Source: Gemmatimonadota bacterium (GTDB lineage: Bacteria; Gemmatimonadota; Gemmatimonadetes; Gemmatimonadales; Gemmatimonadaceae). From it: 56,564 nucleotides of DNA. Both the position numbers and the translations under genes were made by a program. Below the pieces are notes generated by a model. It worked only from the letters and a program-made list of their open reading frames with translations. It was not told the origin of the DNA and searched no databases. Of this stretch, positions 32,150 to 40,242 are shown one piece after another (the stretch's first letter is position 1; each line of letters starts with the position of its first letter). The stretch is taken from NCBI GenBank assembly GCA_016871855.1, contig VHBQ01000010.1, forward strand, positions 1 to 56,564, read 5' to 3'.

Positions 32150-32305
32150 AACTGCATACCACGAAGACGGGAAGGTCACGAAGGACCGCGAAGGACTTCC
32201 TGAGGGGAACGACAGCGCGCCACGCAGGTCTCTGCGTGGCGCACTGTCGTTCCTACAAGGTTTTCTTCGTGCCCCTTCGAGCCCTTCGATCCTTCGCGGT
32301 GGCAG
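32150..32305. repeat. Nested inverted repeat between convergent genes
   Basis: The core stem is 32207-32227 with 32232-32252 (GAACGACAGCGCGCCACGCAG against CTGCGTGGCGCACTGTCGTTC, one mismatch, 4-nt loop). Outside it, ACGAAGACGGGAAGGTCACG units (32160-32196) face TTCTTCGTGCCCCTTCGAGC and CCTTCGATCCTTCGCGGTGG (32262-32301), a CACGAAGGA-type repeat. The convergent V4R and phosphoribosyltransferase genes end on either side. Confidence 0.88.
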
Positions 32306-32318
32306 TGACAGGCGCCCT

Positions 32319-32861
32319 TCAGTACCCACCCGGATCGTCGAGATAAACCGCCGCGTACTTCGGATTCGGCTGCAGGTCGCCGTTGATCAGGATCTCGCGA
32401 TCCCACGGCAAGACGATGGTGCTCTCGGTGGCCAGCGCGTGGAAGTCGGGCTCGTAGGCACCGCAGCGAAAACTGACGGCGGTGCGCACGTCGCTGGCCC
32501 CGGCGTTGACCAGCGCCGCTTTCGCCAGCCGCATCGTCTCGCCGCTGTCGCAGGTTTCGTCGACGAGCAGGACATTGCGACCGCGCACCTGTCCCGGGGC
32601 AGCGCCGAGCACGGCGGGCGTCTCCCGGATGCTCGCGGTGCCAAACCGCCGGCTGATCATGATGGAGTGGAACTCGCAGCCGAGGATCGAGGCGACGACG
32701 CATCCCGGGACCACGCCCGCCGTGGCCACGCCGACAACGACCTCCGGGGTGAACTCGCGGGCCACCTTGAGCGCCAGGGCCCGGGACAGCTCTCCAAAGA
32801 GCGGCCACTCGACGTGCAGCACGCCCTTGGCGGGATCGACGGCGGTTTTGCGCGGAGACAA
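32319..32861 (-). CDS. Phosphoribosyltransferase (purine PRTase-like)
   Basis: In this 180-residue protein, the PRPP-binding loop NVLLVDETCDSGETMRLAKAALVNAGA matches the type I PRTase signature, with Glu-Thr in place of the usual Asp-Asp/Glu pairing. Upstream VVGVATAGVVPGCVVASILG is the expected first loop. It resembles archaeal/bacterial xanthine-guanine or hypoxanthine PRTases, so purine base salvage is likely, but the base is not assigned. The TTG start 32861 is preceded by CGGAG. Confidence 0.85.
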   Translation of the reverse strand: MSPRKTAVDPAKGVLHVEWPLFGELSRALALKVAREFTPEVVVGVATAGVVPGCVVASILGCEFHSIMISRRFGTASIRETPAVLGAAPGQVRGRNVLLVDETCDSGETMRLAKAALVNAGASDVRTAVSFRCGAYEPDFHALATESTIVLPWDREILINGDLQPNPKYAAVYLDDPGGY

Positions 32862-32879
32862 GGCGGAACTCCGATCTGA

Positions 32880-32945
32880 AGGTGCAGGGTGCTGGGAGCA
32901 GAGTGGAGTGCAGGGGGCAGAGGTGAGGGAACTCCCCGCTCTCCC
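32880..32945. repeat. Single-armed relative of the 17.1-kb array
   Basis: GGTGCAGGGTGCTGGGAGCA, GTGGAGTGCAGGGGGCAGAG and GGTGAGGG repeat the G-rich GTGCAGGG/GGGAGCAG units seen at 17102-17205. It lies between the divergent phosphoribosyltransferase and TPR genes. The remaining spacer to 33127 shows nothing else I recognise. Confidence 0.7.
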
Positions 32946-33127
32946 GCCAGCGGGGAAGGTATGGGTCGCCGTGGACGCGCGGAAGCGTGGGTGGGCTCGC
33001 GGTTGCCGGGGTATAGAGCCGCACGTAGGTTGTGCCGTTGGGCACCGCCCGCGCGTCTATAGATGGTTCCGCTAGCGGCAATCACGCTGGCGGCCGTGTC
33101 TCTTTCCCATCGAACCCGCCGCGCCCT

Positions 33128-33589
33128 ATGTCCTGGTGGAGCCGCCTCTTCGGCGGAAAGTCCGACAGCGAGGCCCGACCGCAGCGACTCGACTACTTGA
33201 ACGAGGCGCTGTTGCTGGAACGTCAGGGTGACTACGACGCGGCCATCACGTCGTATCGCCTGGCGTTGCGCGACCATCCGGACGACCTGCGCGTGCTGCA
33301 GAACATGGCAATCGCCTATTCTCGCACCGGTCGGCTCGACGAGGCGATTCGTGCCTATCGGCGCGCGCTGGAACTGGATCCATCGCTGTCCGGCGCCCAC
33401 TACGGCCTCGCGTTCCTCCTCATCAAGCGGGGGGACGCGGTCGGTGCCGAGAAGCACCTCGAGGCATTCGTGGCGCACCCGCCGTCGGGCGCGGAAGCCG
33501 AGCGGTGGATCAAGCATGCGGAGGCAACGCTCGAGGCGTTGCGCAATCCGGGTTCGGGCGGGGCGTCCGCCGAGCCAAGCGAGGGCTAG
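33128..33589 (+). CDS. Short TPR protein, partner of ParA-like ATPase
   Basis: The 153-residue protein opens MSWWSRLFGGKSDSEARPQR (an amphipathic, possibly membrane-associating start) then carries three TPR units (LDYLNEALLLERQGDYDAAI, LRVLQNMAIAYSRTGRLDEA, SGAHYGLAFLLIKRGDAVGA). The stop is followed immediately by the ParA GTG (TAGGTG). TPR proteins next to orphan ParA/MinD ATPases often act as adaptors or cargo markers. That function is inferred. Confidence 0.85.
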   Translation: MSWWSRLFGGKSDSEARPQRLDYLNEALLLERQGDYDAAITSYRLALRDHPDDLRVLQNMAIAYSRTGRLDEAIRAYRRALELDPSLSGAHYGLAFLLIKRGDAVGAEKHLEAFVAHPPSGAEAERWIKHAEATLEALRNPGSGGASAEPSEG

Positions 33590-34369
33590 GTGGGCAAGGT
33601 TCTCTCCATCGTCAGCCAGAAGGGCGGCGTCGGCAAGACGACGACCGCGGTCAATCTGGCCGCGGCCTTTGCGCGTCGCGGGATGAAGACGCTGCTCGTC
33701 GACGTGGATCCACAGGGCTCAGTGCGCTTCGGCGTCGGCCTGCGCCAGGGGGCGGACACGCGCGGCTTCGCCGATTACTTGCGGGGAACGCGCACGTTGC
33801 GCGAAGTCATCCTGCCGACCGCGCTGCCCTGGCTGCGGGTGATGCTGGTCGGCACGGTGACCGACGGCGCGGACCACACGGACTACCAGACGCGCGTGGC
33901 GGCAAGCGACCTGCTGCCGCGCATGCTGAAGGCGGCACGCGATCGCTGCGACGTGGTGGTCGTGGACACGCCGCCGGGGCTCGGCCCGATCGCGCGGCGC
34001 GTGCTCGAGAGCACCGACCGCGTGATGGTGCCGCTCCAGGCGGAGCCGCTCGCGCTGCAGACGACGCCGCAGATCCTACGCAGCATCCAGGACGTCGTAG
34101 CGAGCAACCCGGAGCTGACGCTCGACGGCATCCTGCTCACGATGGTTGAGGCGGGGAATCCGGCGTGCGAGCGCACGGTGAAGTACATCCGGGAACACCT
34201 GCCGGCCGCGATGGTCTGCGACGTGATGATTCCCCGCTCCTTTGCGCTGGCCGAGGCGTTCGCGGCCGGCCAGCCCGCGGTCGTGCGCGAGCCGGCTGAC
34301 CCCGCCAGCCAGGCGTATGTGAACCTCGCCCTGCGGGTCGCCGAGCGGCTGTCCGCCAGCGCCGAATGA
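33590..34369 (+). CDS. Orphan ParA/MinD-type ATPase
   Basis: The 259-residue ATPase begins MGKVLSIVSQKGGVGKTTTA with the deviant Walker A (KGGVGKTT), Walker A' LLVDVDPQGSVRFGVGL and Walker B VVVVDTPPGLGPIARR. No ParB homologue or obvious centromere repeat follows, so it is unlikely to be the main chromosome-partition ATPase. Such orphans position protein cargo or act as switches on nucleoid or membrane. It is flanked by a TPR protein (0-nt gap) and a lipoprotein (4-nt overlap), a tight three-gene set. Confidence 0.92.
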   Translation: MGKVLSIVSQKGGVGKTTTAVNLAAAFARRGMKTLLVDVDPQGSVRFGVGLRQGADTRGFADYLRGTRTLREVILPTALPWLRVMLVGTVTDGADHTDYQTRVAASDLLPRMLKAARDRCDVVVVDTPPGLGPIARRVLESTDRVMVPLQAEPLALQTTPQILRSIQDVVASNPELTLDGILLTMVEAGNPACERTVKYIREHLPAAMVCDVMIPRSFALAEAFAAGQPAVVREPADPASQAYVNLALRVAERLSASAE

Positions 34370-35154
34370 AGCGCGCGCCCGCCTGGGCGGCCGTGGCCGT
34401 GGTGATGGCCGGGCTGGTGGGCGCCTGCACCGAGGTTGGCACGGCGCCCGACGGCATCGTCGCGTTGGCGTTCGACACACTGCCCTACCCGTCGGTGGTG
34501 GCCGGCGACACGCTCCGCGATTCCACGGGGAAGGCATCGCCGTTGCGCGCCATCGCGTACAACGCGGACGGCGACCGGATCGCCGAGCCGGCGATTCGCT
34601 TCATCGCGCTCGACACGGGCGTGGACATCTCAAGCCAGGGCCACCTGATCGCGACGACCCGCACCAGCGGCACCGTGCGCGTCGTGGCGACGGCCGCGTC
34701 GCTGCAGTCGTTGCAGAAGACTGTGACGGTCACGCGCGCGCCGTCCGCGTTCGGCGTCTCGGGGAGCGCCGCCGACACGCTGCGCTACGCACTCCCTGAT
34801 GCGGCGACCAACGTGAGCAAGACCATGGCGGTGAAGCTGACCCGCGACAGCGCGGGCACGACCGTCGGCGTGCCGGGCTTTCTGGTCAGCTGGCGGCTCA
34901 CCTTCCGCGGCCAGACGATTGCGCCCGGCGACACGACGCTCGCGTCCCTGTGGGACGACGCCCGCAAGGTGAGCGTCGTGGACACCACTTCGACGGACGG
35001 TGGCGCGGGGCGCGCGCTGCGCGTCCGCGCCAACGCACTGCCCGCGTCAGCTGACTCGTTTGTCGTGTACGCCTCCGCCCGGTACCGCGGGGCGCCAGTG
35101 GCGGGAAGCCCCGTAAAGTTCGTAATTCACTTCCGTCCCAAGACGGCGCGCTGA
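34366..35154 (+). CDS. Lipoprotein with Ig-like beta-rich repeats
   Basis: In this 262-residue protein, the signal ends in the lipobox GLVGAC (Cys 24). The mature part has Ser/Thr/Val-rich strands with two likely Ig-like (Big/invasin-type) modules: YNADGDRIAEPAIRFIALDTG with VRVVATAASLQSLQKTVTV, and VGVPGFLVSWRLTFRGQTIA with a later VVYASARYRGAPVAG. The ATG overlaps the parA stop by 4 nt. Surface anchoring is expected; ligand unknown. Confidence 0.8.
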   Translation: MKRAPAWAAVAVVMAGLVGACTEVGTAPDGIVALAFDTLPYPSVVAGDTLRDSTGKASPLRAIAYNADGDRIAEPAIRFIALDTGVDISSQGHLIATTRTSGTVRVVATAASLQSLQKTVTVTRAPSAFGVSGSAADTLRYALPDAATNVSKTMAVKLTRDSAGTTVGVPGFLVSWRLTFRGQTIAPGDTTLASLWDDARKVSVVDTTSTDGGAGRALRVRANALPASADSFVVYASARYRGAPVAGSPVKFVIHFRPKTAR

Positions 35155-35206
35155 CCGCGGTCCCCTCCGCCCGGCACGCCATTCCCCCTGCCGAGTGGAG
35201 TCCACG

Positions 35207-37036
35207 ATGCACGCACAGGGAGGCCCGCGTCCCGCCCCGGGCACGCTGAATCACCTGTTCTTCGACGCCATGGCGTCGTTCAACCGGCCCGACGCGATGA
35301 ACGTGCGCGTCGGCGCGGGGCAATGGCAGTCGATCTCCCATCGGGAGACGGAGCGCCGGGTGCGGCTGCTCTCGCTCGGGTTGCAGGCCCTCGGCTTCGC
35401 ACCCGGCGACCGGATCGCGCTGATCTCCGAGAACCGCCCGGAATGGGCGATCGCCGACTGGGCCTGTCTCACTGGACGCTTCGCCGACGTGCCGATCTAT
35501 CCATCGCTCCCCGCGGAGCAAGTGGTGCATCCGCTCAACGACTCGGGAGCCGTGGCGGTGTTCGTGTCTGGCGAGACGCACGGCGCCAAAATCGCGGCGA
35601 TTCGCGCGCAGTGCCCCGCCCTGCGGCACGTGATCACGTTCGGCGAATCGCTGTGCACCGGCGCCGACCTGACGCTCGCCGAGGTCGAGGCGCGCGGCGC
35701 GACGGTGGACGGCGCCGAGCGCGCGGCCCGCTGGAAGGCGGACGCGCTGGCCGTGCAGCCGGGCGACCTGGCCACGCTGATCTACACGTCGGGAACCACG
35801 GGCCTGCCCAAGGGAGTGATGCTGTCGCACGACAACATCTTCTCCAACGTGCAGGCGACGCTGCAGCGGATACCCTTCCAGCGCGACGAGGTGGCCCTCT
35901 CGTTCCTGCCGCTCTGCCACATCTTCGAGCGAATGGGCGACTACTGCTTATGGGCGATCGGCGCGGCCATCCACTACGTGGACAGCTTCGACACGGTGCC
36001 CATCGCGCTGCAGGAGGCGCGGCCCACGTTCGCGATGTCGGTGCCGCGGCTGTACGAGAAGATGTACGCCCGGGCCTTCGAGAACGCGCTGGCCAGTGGC
36101 GCCTTCAAGAAGCGCATCTTCTTCTGGGCGCGCGCGGTGGCCGAGCGCTGGGCCGACCAGCGCCTGGCCGGCCAGCATCCGCACGGTCCGCTGGCCTGGC
36201 AGTACGCGCTCGCCCAGAAGCTCGTGTTCAGCAAGATCAAGGCGCGCACCGGCGGGCGCATGCGCTACTTCATCTCGGGCGGGGCGCCTCTGTCGCCGGA
36301 GATCAACAAGTTCTTCTACGCCGCGGGGCTGACGATTCTCGAGGGGTATGGCCTCACCGAGACGTCGCCGGTGATCGGCGCGAACACGCCGGGTGAGTTC
36401 CGCATCGGCACCATTGGCCGACCTGTGCCCGGCGTCGAGGTGCGGATCGCCGCGGATGGCGAGATCCTCACGCGCGGGCCGCACGTGATGCAGGGCTACT
36501 GGAACCGTCCTGACGCCACCGCGGAGGCGATCGACGCCGAGGGCTGGTTCCACACGGGCGACATCGGCGTGCTCGAGGACGGGTACCTCCGCATCACCGA
36601 CCGCAAGAAGGACATCATCGTGACGGCGGGCGGCAAGAACATCGCGCCGCAGCCGATCGAGAACGCCTTCAAGACGAACAAGTACGTGTCGCAGGCCGTG
36701 ATGATCGGCGACAAGCGGCGGTTCCCGGTGGTGCTCATTGTGCCGGAGTTTCCCGCGCTCGAGCGCTGGGCGGCACTGCACAACATCTACTGGACGGAGC
36801 GCGAGCAGCTGCTGCAGATGCCGACGATCCAGCAGAAGATGGAGAAGGAGATCCGCGAGGAGTGCGAGCGGATGAAGCTGGCGAGCTTTGAGACGCCGAA
36901 GAAGGTGGCGCTGCTCGTGAACGACTTCACGCTGGATCGCGGGGAGCTGACGCCGACGCTAAAGGTGCGGCGGCGCGTGATCGACCAGAACTACGCGGCG
37001 CTGATCGAGACGCTGTATCAGGGGAGCGGGGAGTAG
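35207..37036 (+). CDS. Long-chain acyl-CoA synthetase (AMP-forming)
   Basis: The 609-residue adenylate-forming enzyme activates fatty acids to acyl-CoA. P-loop LIYTSGTTGLPKGVMLSH, A5 ILEGYGLTETSPVIG, A7 GWFHTGDIGVLEDG, A8 hinge DRKKDIIVTAGGKNIAPQ and an insert near 540-575 typical of FadD15-like enzymes are present. GGAG with 6-nt spacing places the start at ATG 35207 rather than GTG 35195. It is followed by a convergent inverted repeat. Confidence 0.94.
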   Translation: MHAQGGPRPAPGTLNHLFFDAMASFNRPDAMNVRVGAGQWQSISHRETERRVRLLSLGLQALGFAPGDRIALISENRPEWAIADWACLTGRFADVPIYPSLPAEQVVHPLNDSGAVAVFVSGETHGAKIAAIRAQCPALRHVITFGESLCTGADLTLAEVEARGATVDGAERAARWKADALAVQPGDLATLIYTSGTTGLPKGVMLSHDNIFSNVQATLQRIPFQRDEVALSFLPLCHIFERMGDYCLWAIGAAIHYVDSFDTVPIALQEARPTFAMSVPRLYEKMYARAFENALASGAFKKRIFFWARAVAERWADQRLAGQHPHGPLAWQYALAQKLVFSKIKARTGGRMRYFISGGAPLSPEINKFFYAAGLTILEGYGLTETSPVIGANTPGEFRIGTIGRPVPGVEVRIAADGEILTRGPHVMQGYWNRPDATAEAIDAEGWFHTGDIGVLEDGYLRITDRKKDIIVTAGGKNIAPQPIENAFKTNKYVSQAVMIGDKRRFPVVLIVPEFPALERWAALHNIYWTEREQLLQMPTIQQKMEKEIREECERMKLASFETPKKVALLVNDFTLDRGELTPTLKVRRRVIDQNYAALIETLYQGSGE

Positions 37037-37067
37037 CGGCGGCGGCCGACGGCTGGCGTTCTGTGTG

Positions 37068-37281
37068 AGACGGCGAAGGCGCGGGGGGCGTCTGACGGCT
37101 TCCGTTGCGCGAGAGACGGCGAAGGCGCGGGGGGCGTCTGACGGCTTCCATGAGACATAAGCCGTCGGACGCCCCCCGCGCCTTCGCCGCGCCACCTTGG
37201 CGCTTCGGCCGTCGGACGCCCGCCGCGCCTTCGCCTTCCCTGTGTGGCCCAACGGCCGTCGAACGCCCCCGCGGCCTCGCC
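37068..37281. repeat. Five-unit inverted array of a 35-nt GC-rich element
   Basis: Two direct copies of GACGGCGAAGGCGCGGGGGG-CGTCTGACGGCTTCC (37068-37102; 37114-37149) face three inverted copies beginning AAGCCGTCGGACGCCCCCCG (37159), GGCCGTCGGACGCCCGCCGC (37207) and GGCCGTCGAACGCCCCCGCG (37254). The array fills the 247-nt spacer between convergent acyl-CoA synthetase and the Trm112-like gene. Confidence 0.92.
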
Positions 37282-37283
37282 TG

Positions 37284-37892
37284 CTACCTTCGCGCCCGCG
37301 ACAGCGGCACGACGTCGCCGGCCTTTTCGGCCACCCAGTGGCGGTCGTCGCGCGCCAACTCACGTACGCCGGCGGGCATCGTCGCCATCGCGGGAGCAAC
37401 CAGCCGGCCGCCGGGCCGCAGAAGGCGCACGGCGTCGGCGGTGCGCGACGGCGTCGCTCGATCGAGCGCGATGCCGTGAAAGGCCGCGGAGGCTAGCGGC
37501 CAGCGGTCGCCGACGCCGCGAAGGGTGCCCTCCGCCGCCTCGCGCAGCTCGCTCGGGGGGTCGGCCAGCAGGACCGCGACGTCGAGCAAGGCATGCAACG
37601 CATCAGTGAAGCTCGCCCATCCGCCGTCGAGCAAGTAGAGGCCGCGCTCCTCGAGCTTCAGGAGCGCCGCGAGACGCATCGCCTCATCCTCGCCGACTGG
37701 CATCGGCGTCGCGGCCACGCGCGCTCCAAACCACACCTCGCCGCCGCGCATCGCGTACTCGGCGCCGCACTCGGGACAGCCGAGGGTGGCCGCACGAAGG
37801 TCCCGATCCTCGACACGGTCAGCCGCGACGACAAGCCACGTCTCGGCGTGCTCGGCCGGACAGCGCAGGCGGTCGATGAGCTCGACGAACAT
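37284..37892 (-). CDS. Trm112-like zinc finger fused to a degenerate methyltransferase-like domain
   Basis: In this 202-residue protein, the N-terminus has a Trm112-type zinc knuckle (DRLRCPAEHAETWLVV then LGCPECGAEYAMRGGEVWF). The rest (LLDVAVLLADPPSELREAAE, VRLLRPGGRLVAPAMATMPA) resembles the C-terminal strands of class I methyltransferases, but the SAM-binding GxGxG motif is absent. It begins 8 nt after the SDR stop in the pterin operon. Possible roles are scaffold or methyltransferase partner; no activity can be assigned. Confidence 0.65.
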   Translation of the reverse strand: MFVELIDRLRCPAEHAETWLVVAADRVEDRDLRAATLGCPECGAEYAMRGGEVWFGARVAATPMPVGEDEAMRLAALLKLEERGLYLLDGGWASFTDALHALLDVAVLLADPPSELREAAEGTLRGVGDRWPLASAAFHGIALDRATPSRTADAVRLLRPGGRLVAPAMATMPAGVRELARDDRHWVAEKAGDVVPLSRARR

Positions 37893-37900
37893 CGCCGGCG

Positions 37901-38632
37901 CTACGCCGGCGACAGCCGAAGCTCGTGGACAGTCATGTGCGGCGGCTGCGTCACGGCGTACAGCACGGCGCGCGCCACGTCGTCGGGCCTCAGCATTCGG
38001 TGGCGCGGAGACAGCGTCTTCCCCAGCTCCGCCTCGTGCGACTGCCAGATGTCGGTGTCCACGGCCCCGGGCGCGATCAGGGTGGCCTGCACCCCGGAGC
38101 CGCGCGCTTCGGCGTAGAGCACCTCATGCAGGGCGCGCAGGCCATACTTGGAGGCGCTGTAGGCGCCGTTCATCGGCCAGATGTTGCGGTCCGCCACGGT
38201 GCCGATCGTGACGATGTGCCCGCTCCCTCGCTCGCGCATCGCCGAGAGGAACGCGCGCAGGACGCGGAACGGCGCGGCGAGGTTGAGCTCGAGCGTCGCC
38301 GCGAACTCCTCGGGATCCTGCTCATGCAGCTTGGCCCGCGGGTAGACGCCGGCGTTGTTCACGAGAATGTCGGGCGCACCGCCAGCCCACGTCGTCACGG
38401 CCTCCGCCACGCGGGCGACGTCCGCCGCGCGCGTGCAGTCGGCGGCGACGGCGAGGTGCCCCGCGCCCAGCTCCTGCGCGAGCGCGTGGAGCGCATCGGC
38501 GCCGCGTGCGACGAGCGCGAGGCGCGCCCCCGCGCCAGCCAGCTGCCGCGCCACGGCTGCGCCGATGCCGCGCGACGCGCCGGTGATCAGCGCTGAGCGG
38601 CCAGCCAACGGCATGGGCACGGGAACGGACAC
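37901..38632 (-). CDS. Short-chain dehydrogenase, candidate sepiapterin reductase
   Basis: In this 243-residue Rossmann enzyme, cofactor motif is TGASRGIG (17-24), NNAG is at 92-95, and catalytic Tyr158 and Lys162 are in AYSASKYG. The catalytic Ser position is Thr145 (VTIGTVADRN). The tail PGAVDTDIW and TQPPHMTVHELRLSP is reminiscent, from memory, of Chlorobium sepiapterin reductase. Adjacent FolE and PTPS-type genes supply its expected substrate. The GTG start 38632 follows the folE stop by 4 nt. As sequence alone it could be another SDR; context makes the pterin role attractive. Confidence 0.75.
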   Translation of the reverse strand: MSVPVPMPLAGRSALITGASRGIGAAVARQLAGAGARLALVARGADALHALAQELGAGHLAVAADCTRAADVARVAEAVTTWAGGAPDILVNNAGVYPRAKLHEQDPEEFAATLELNLAAPFRVLRAFLSAMRERGSGHIVTIGTVADRNIWPMNGAYSASKYGLRALHEVLYAEARGSGVQATLIAPGAVDTDIWQSHEAELGKTLSPRHRMLRPDDVARAVLYAVTQPPHMTVHELRLSPA

Positions 38633-38636
38633 GGAC

Positions 38637-39317
38637 CTAGCGGAGCGGGTGCGACGGGCCGTGGGCGAGGCGCAGGAACTCGTCGCGCGTCTTGGCGTCG
38701 TCGCGGAACGCGCCGCGCAGCGCCGACGTGATGGTCTTGGAGTTCTGCTTCTCGACGCCGCGCATCATCATGCACAGATGATACGCTTCGATGACGACGC
38801 CGACGCCGGCCGGCTTCAGCACGTCTTCGATGGCCGCCGCGATCTGCTCGGTGAGGCGCTCCTGCACCTGGAGCCGGCGCGAGAAGATCTCGACGATGCG
38901 CGGGAGCTTGGACAGTCCGACGATCTTGCCGTTCGGGATATAGGCGATGTGCGCCTTGCCGAAGAACGGCAGCATATGATGCTCGCACATCGAGTACAGC
39001 TCGATGTCGCGCACCATCACCATCGAATGGTGCTCCTCGTCGAACACCGCGTCACCAACCACGTCCTGCACGTCCATCTGGTAGCCGCGGGTCAGCCAGG
39101 TGAGCGACTTGGCCACGCGGCTGGGCGTCTTGGCGAGGCCGTCGCGCGCTGGCTCCTCGCCGAGCAACTCGAGTTGGCGGCGCACCAGGTTCTCGAACTC
39201 GAGGTAGCGGTCGCCGCCGATGTCAGCGGGCGCGCCGACGTCGTCGAACGGATCCACCGCCGCATCGAGGCGGGCGGAGCGCAGCGGACGGGGGGACCGG
39301 GGGGCTTCAGCGGCCAT
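38637..39317 (-). CDS. folE: GTP cyclohydrolase I
   Basis: The 226-residue enzyme makes 7,8-dihydroneopterin triphosphate from GTP, the first step of folate and biopterin synthesis. Zinc ligands Cys111, His114 ([12 protein letters not shown]) and Cys182 (HLCMMMRGV) are intact, and [20 protein letters not shown] and QERLTEQIA are family hallmarks. ATG 39317 overlaps the preceding gene by 11 nt. The first 35 residues are a variable extension. Confidence 0.97.
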   Translation of the reverse strand: MAAEAPRSPRPLRSARLDAAVDPFDDVGAPADIGGDRYLEFENLVRRQLELLGEEPARDGLAKTPSRVAKSLTWLTRGYQMDVQDVVGDAVFDEEHHSMVMVRDIELYSMCEHHMLPFFGKAHIAYIPNGKIVGLSKLPRIVEIFSRRLQVQERLTEQIAAAIEDVLKPAGVGVVIEAYHLCMMMRGVEKQNSKTITSALRGAFRDDAKTRDEFLRLAHGPSHPLR

Positions 39318-39720
39318 CGTATTCGACCCAGTTGTTTTCGGTTTCACAGAGACGGAGGCGGGTCAGCGTGCGCGGCTTGAGCGCCGGCTCGAGGACACGC
39401 CAGAACATCAGAACAATGTTCTCGGCGGTCGGATTTGTTCCCGCCATCTCCGGGACGTCGAGGTTGAAGTTTCGGTGATCCACGCGGTCGAGCAGAGACG
39501 CCTGGACGAGACGCTTGAGCTCGCCGAGGTCGATGACGTAGCCCGTGACCGGGTCCGGCTCCCCCGTCACCGAGACTTCGAGGGTGTAGTTGTGGCCGTG
39601 CCAGTTGGGCCAGTTGCAGGGGCCGAAGAGGCGCGCGTTCTCGTCGTCGCTGAGCGCCGGATTGTGGATCCGGTGGGCGGCGTTGAAGGTGACGCGGCGG
39701 GTGACGGTGAGGCGGGGCAT
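39307..39720 (-). CDS. 6-pyruvoyltetrahydropterin synthase-type protein (PTPS/QueD superfamily)
   Basis: In this 137-residue enzyme, zinc ligands His16 ([10 protein letters not shown]), His41 and His43 and catalytic Cys35 lie in the motif [11 protein letters not shown]. The Cys-x5-His-Gly-His spacing is that of PTPS of tetrahydrobiopterin synthesis; QueD of queuosine synthesis has Cys-x3-His-Gly-His. The flanking [10 protein letters not shown] and the C-terminal [11 protein letters not shown] also look like animal PTPS. The start ATG 39720 matches family length. It heads the operon with folE and an SDR. Confidence 0.88.
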   Translation of the reverse strand: MPRLTVTRRVTFNAAHRIHNPALSDDENARLFGPCNWPNWHGHNYTLEVSVTGEPDPVTGYVIDLGELKRLVQASLLDRVDHRNFNLDVPEMAGTNPTAENIVLMFWRVLEPALKPRTLTRLRLCETENNWVEYDGR

Positions 39721-40083
39721 GGAGGGAATGTAACGTCGCCTGGTCGGGGTGCGTTCCCGGGGGGTGACACAACGCCCCGTCCACCGAGGTGAACGGGGCG
39801 CTGCGATCAAGCGGAACGAAGCGGGGTTTTTGAAGCCCTGTCGAATGTTGAGCCCCTCACCCGGCTTTCGACTTCCCCCAGTGAGGGCATGTCGGCAACT
39901 GAGATGTCGGGAGCCACTCGGAGGACTTGTTGGCTCAAAAAAGGAATCCGCTTCGCCCCTTCGGGTTCAACGTTAGCATCGGGGCGGCGACCGGGAAAGA
40001 GCGGTCGCCACGCAGCGGGATCCACCGGCCTTGCGCGAGCCGCGCGGTAGCCGCGCGCCTCCGCGCCTCTTAGCTTGCACGCC
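39721..40083. other. 363-nt spacer without a recognised gene
   Basis: A hairpin CGCCCCGT (39773-39780) with ACGGGGCG (39793-39800) lies here, then TTTTT at 39828. The stretch 39845-39975 is lower in GC than its surroundings and has several short stem-forming runs. Short frames on both strands do not look coding. It is the leader of the pterin operon on minus and precedes the small membrane gene on plus. I cannot match it to a known riboswitch or small RNA. Confidence 0.5.
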
Positions 40084-40242
40084 ATGCCCTACATCGTCTC
40101 CGGCCTCGCGCTGATCGCCATCTGGGGCGTCGTCACGGTCCTCACGGCGGCGCCGGGGTGGATCCACCTGCTCCTCACGGCTGGCCTGGCGCTCTGGATC
40201 TACGGCATGGTGAAGCCAGGCGCGCGCCACCCGGAACGTTAG
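40084..40242 (+). CDS. 52-residue two-helix membrane protein (lmo0937/DUF5670-like)
   Basis: MPYIVSGLALIAIWGVVTVL forms one helix, then GWIHLLLTAGLALWIYGMVK a second, with a short basic tail ending HPER. The pattern (short helix, Gly-Trp-Ile-His-Leu-Leu-Leu, second helix) is like the widespread lmo0937/DUF5670 family. Its stop overlaps the convergent GNAT gene stop by 4 nt. Confidence 0.72.
   Translation: MPYIVSGLALIAIWGVVTVLTAAPGWIHLLLTAGLALWIYGMVKPGARHPER

Noticed and set aside
33590..34369. Main chromosome-partition ParA
   Set aside because: No ParB, parS-like repeats, gidA/gidB or rsmG neighbour.
39307..39720. QueD of queuosine biosynthesis
   Set aside because: The Cys-x5-His-Gly-His spacing and PTPS-like tail fit the biopterin enzyme better, and no queC, queE or queF adjoins; not fully excluded.
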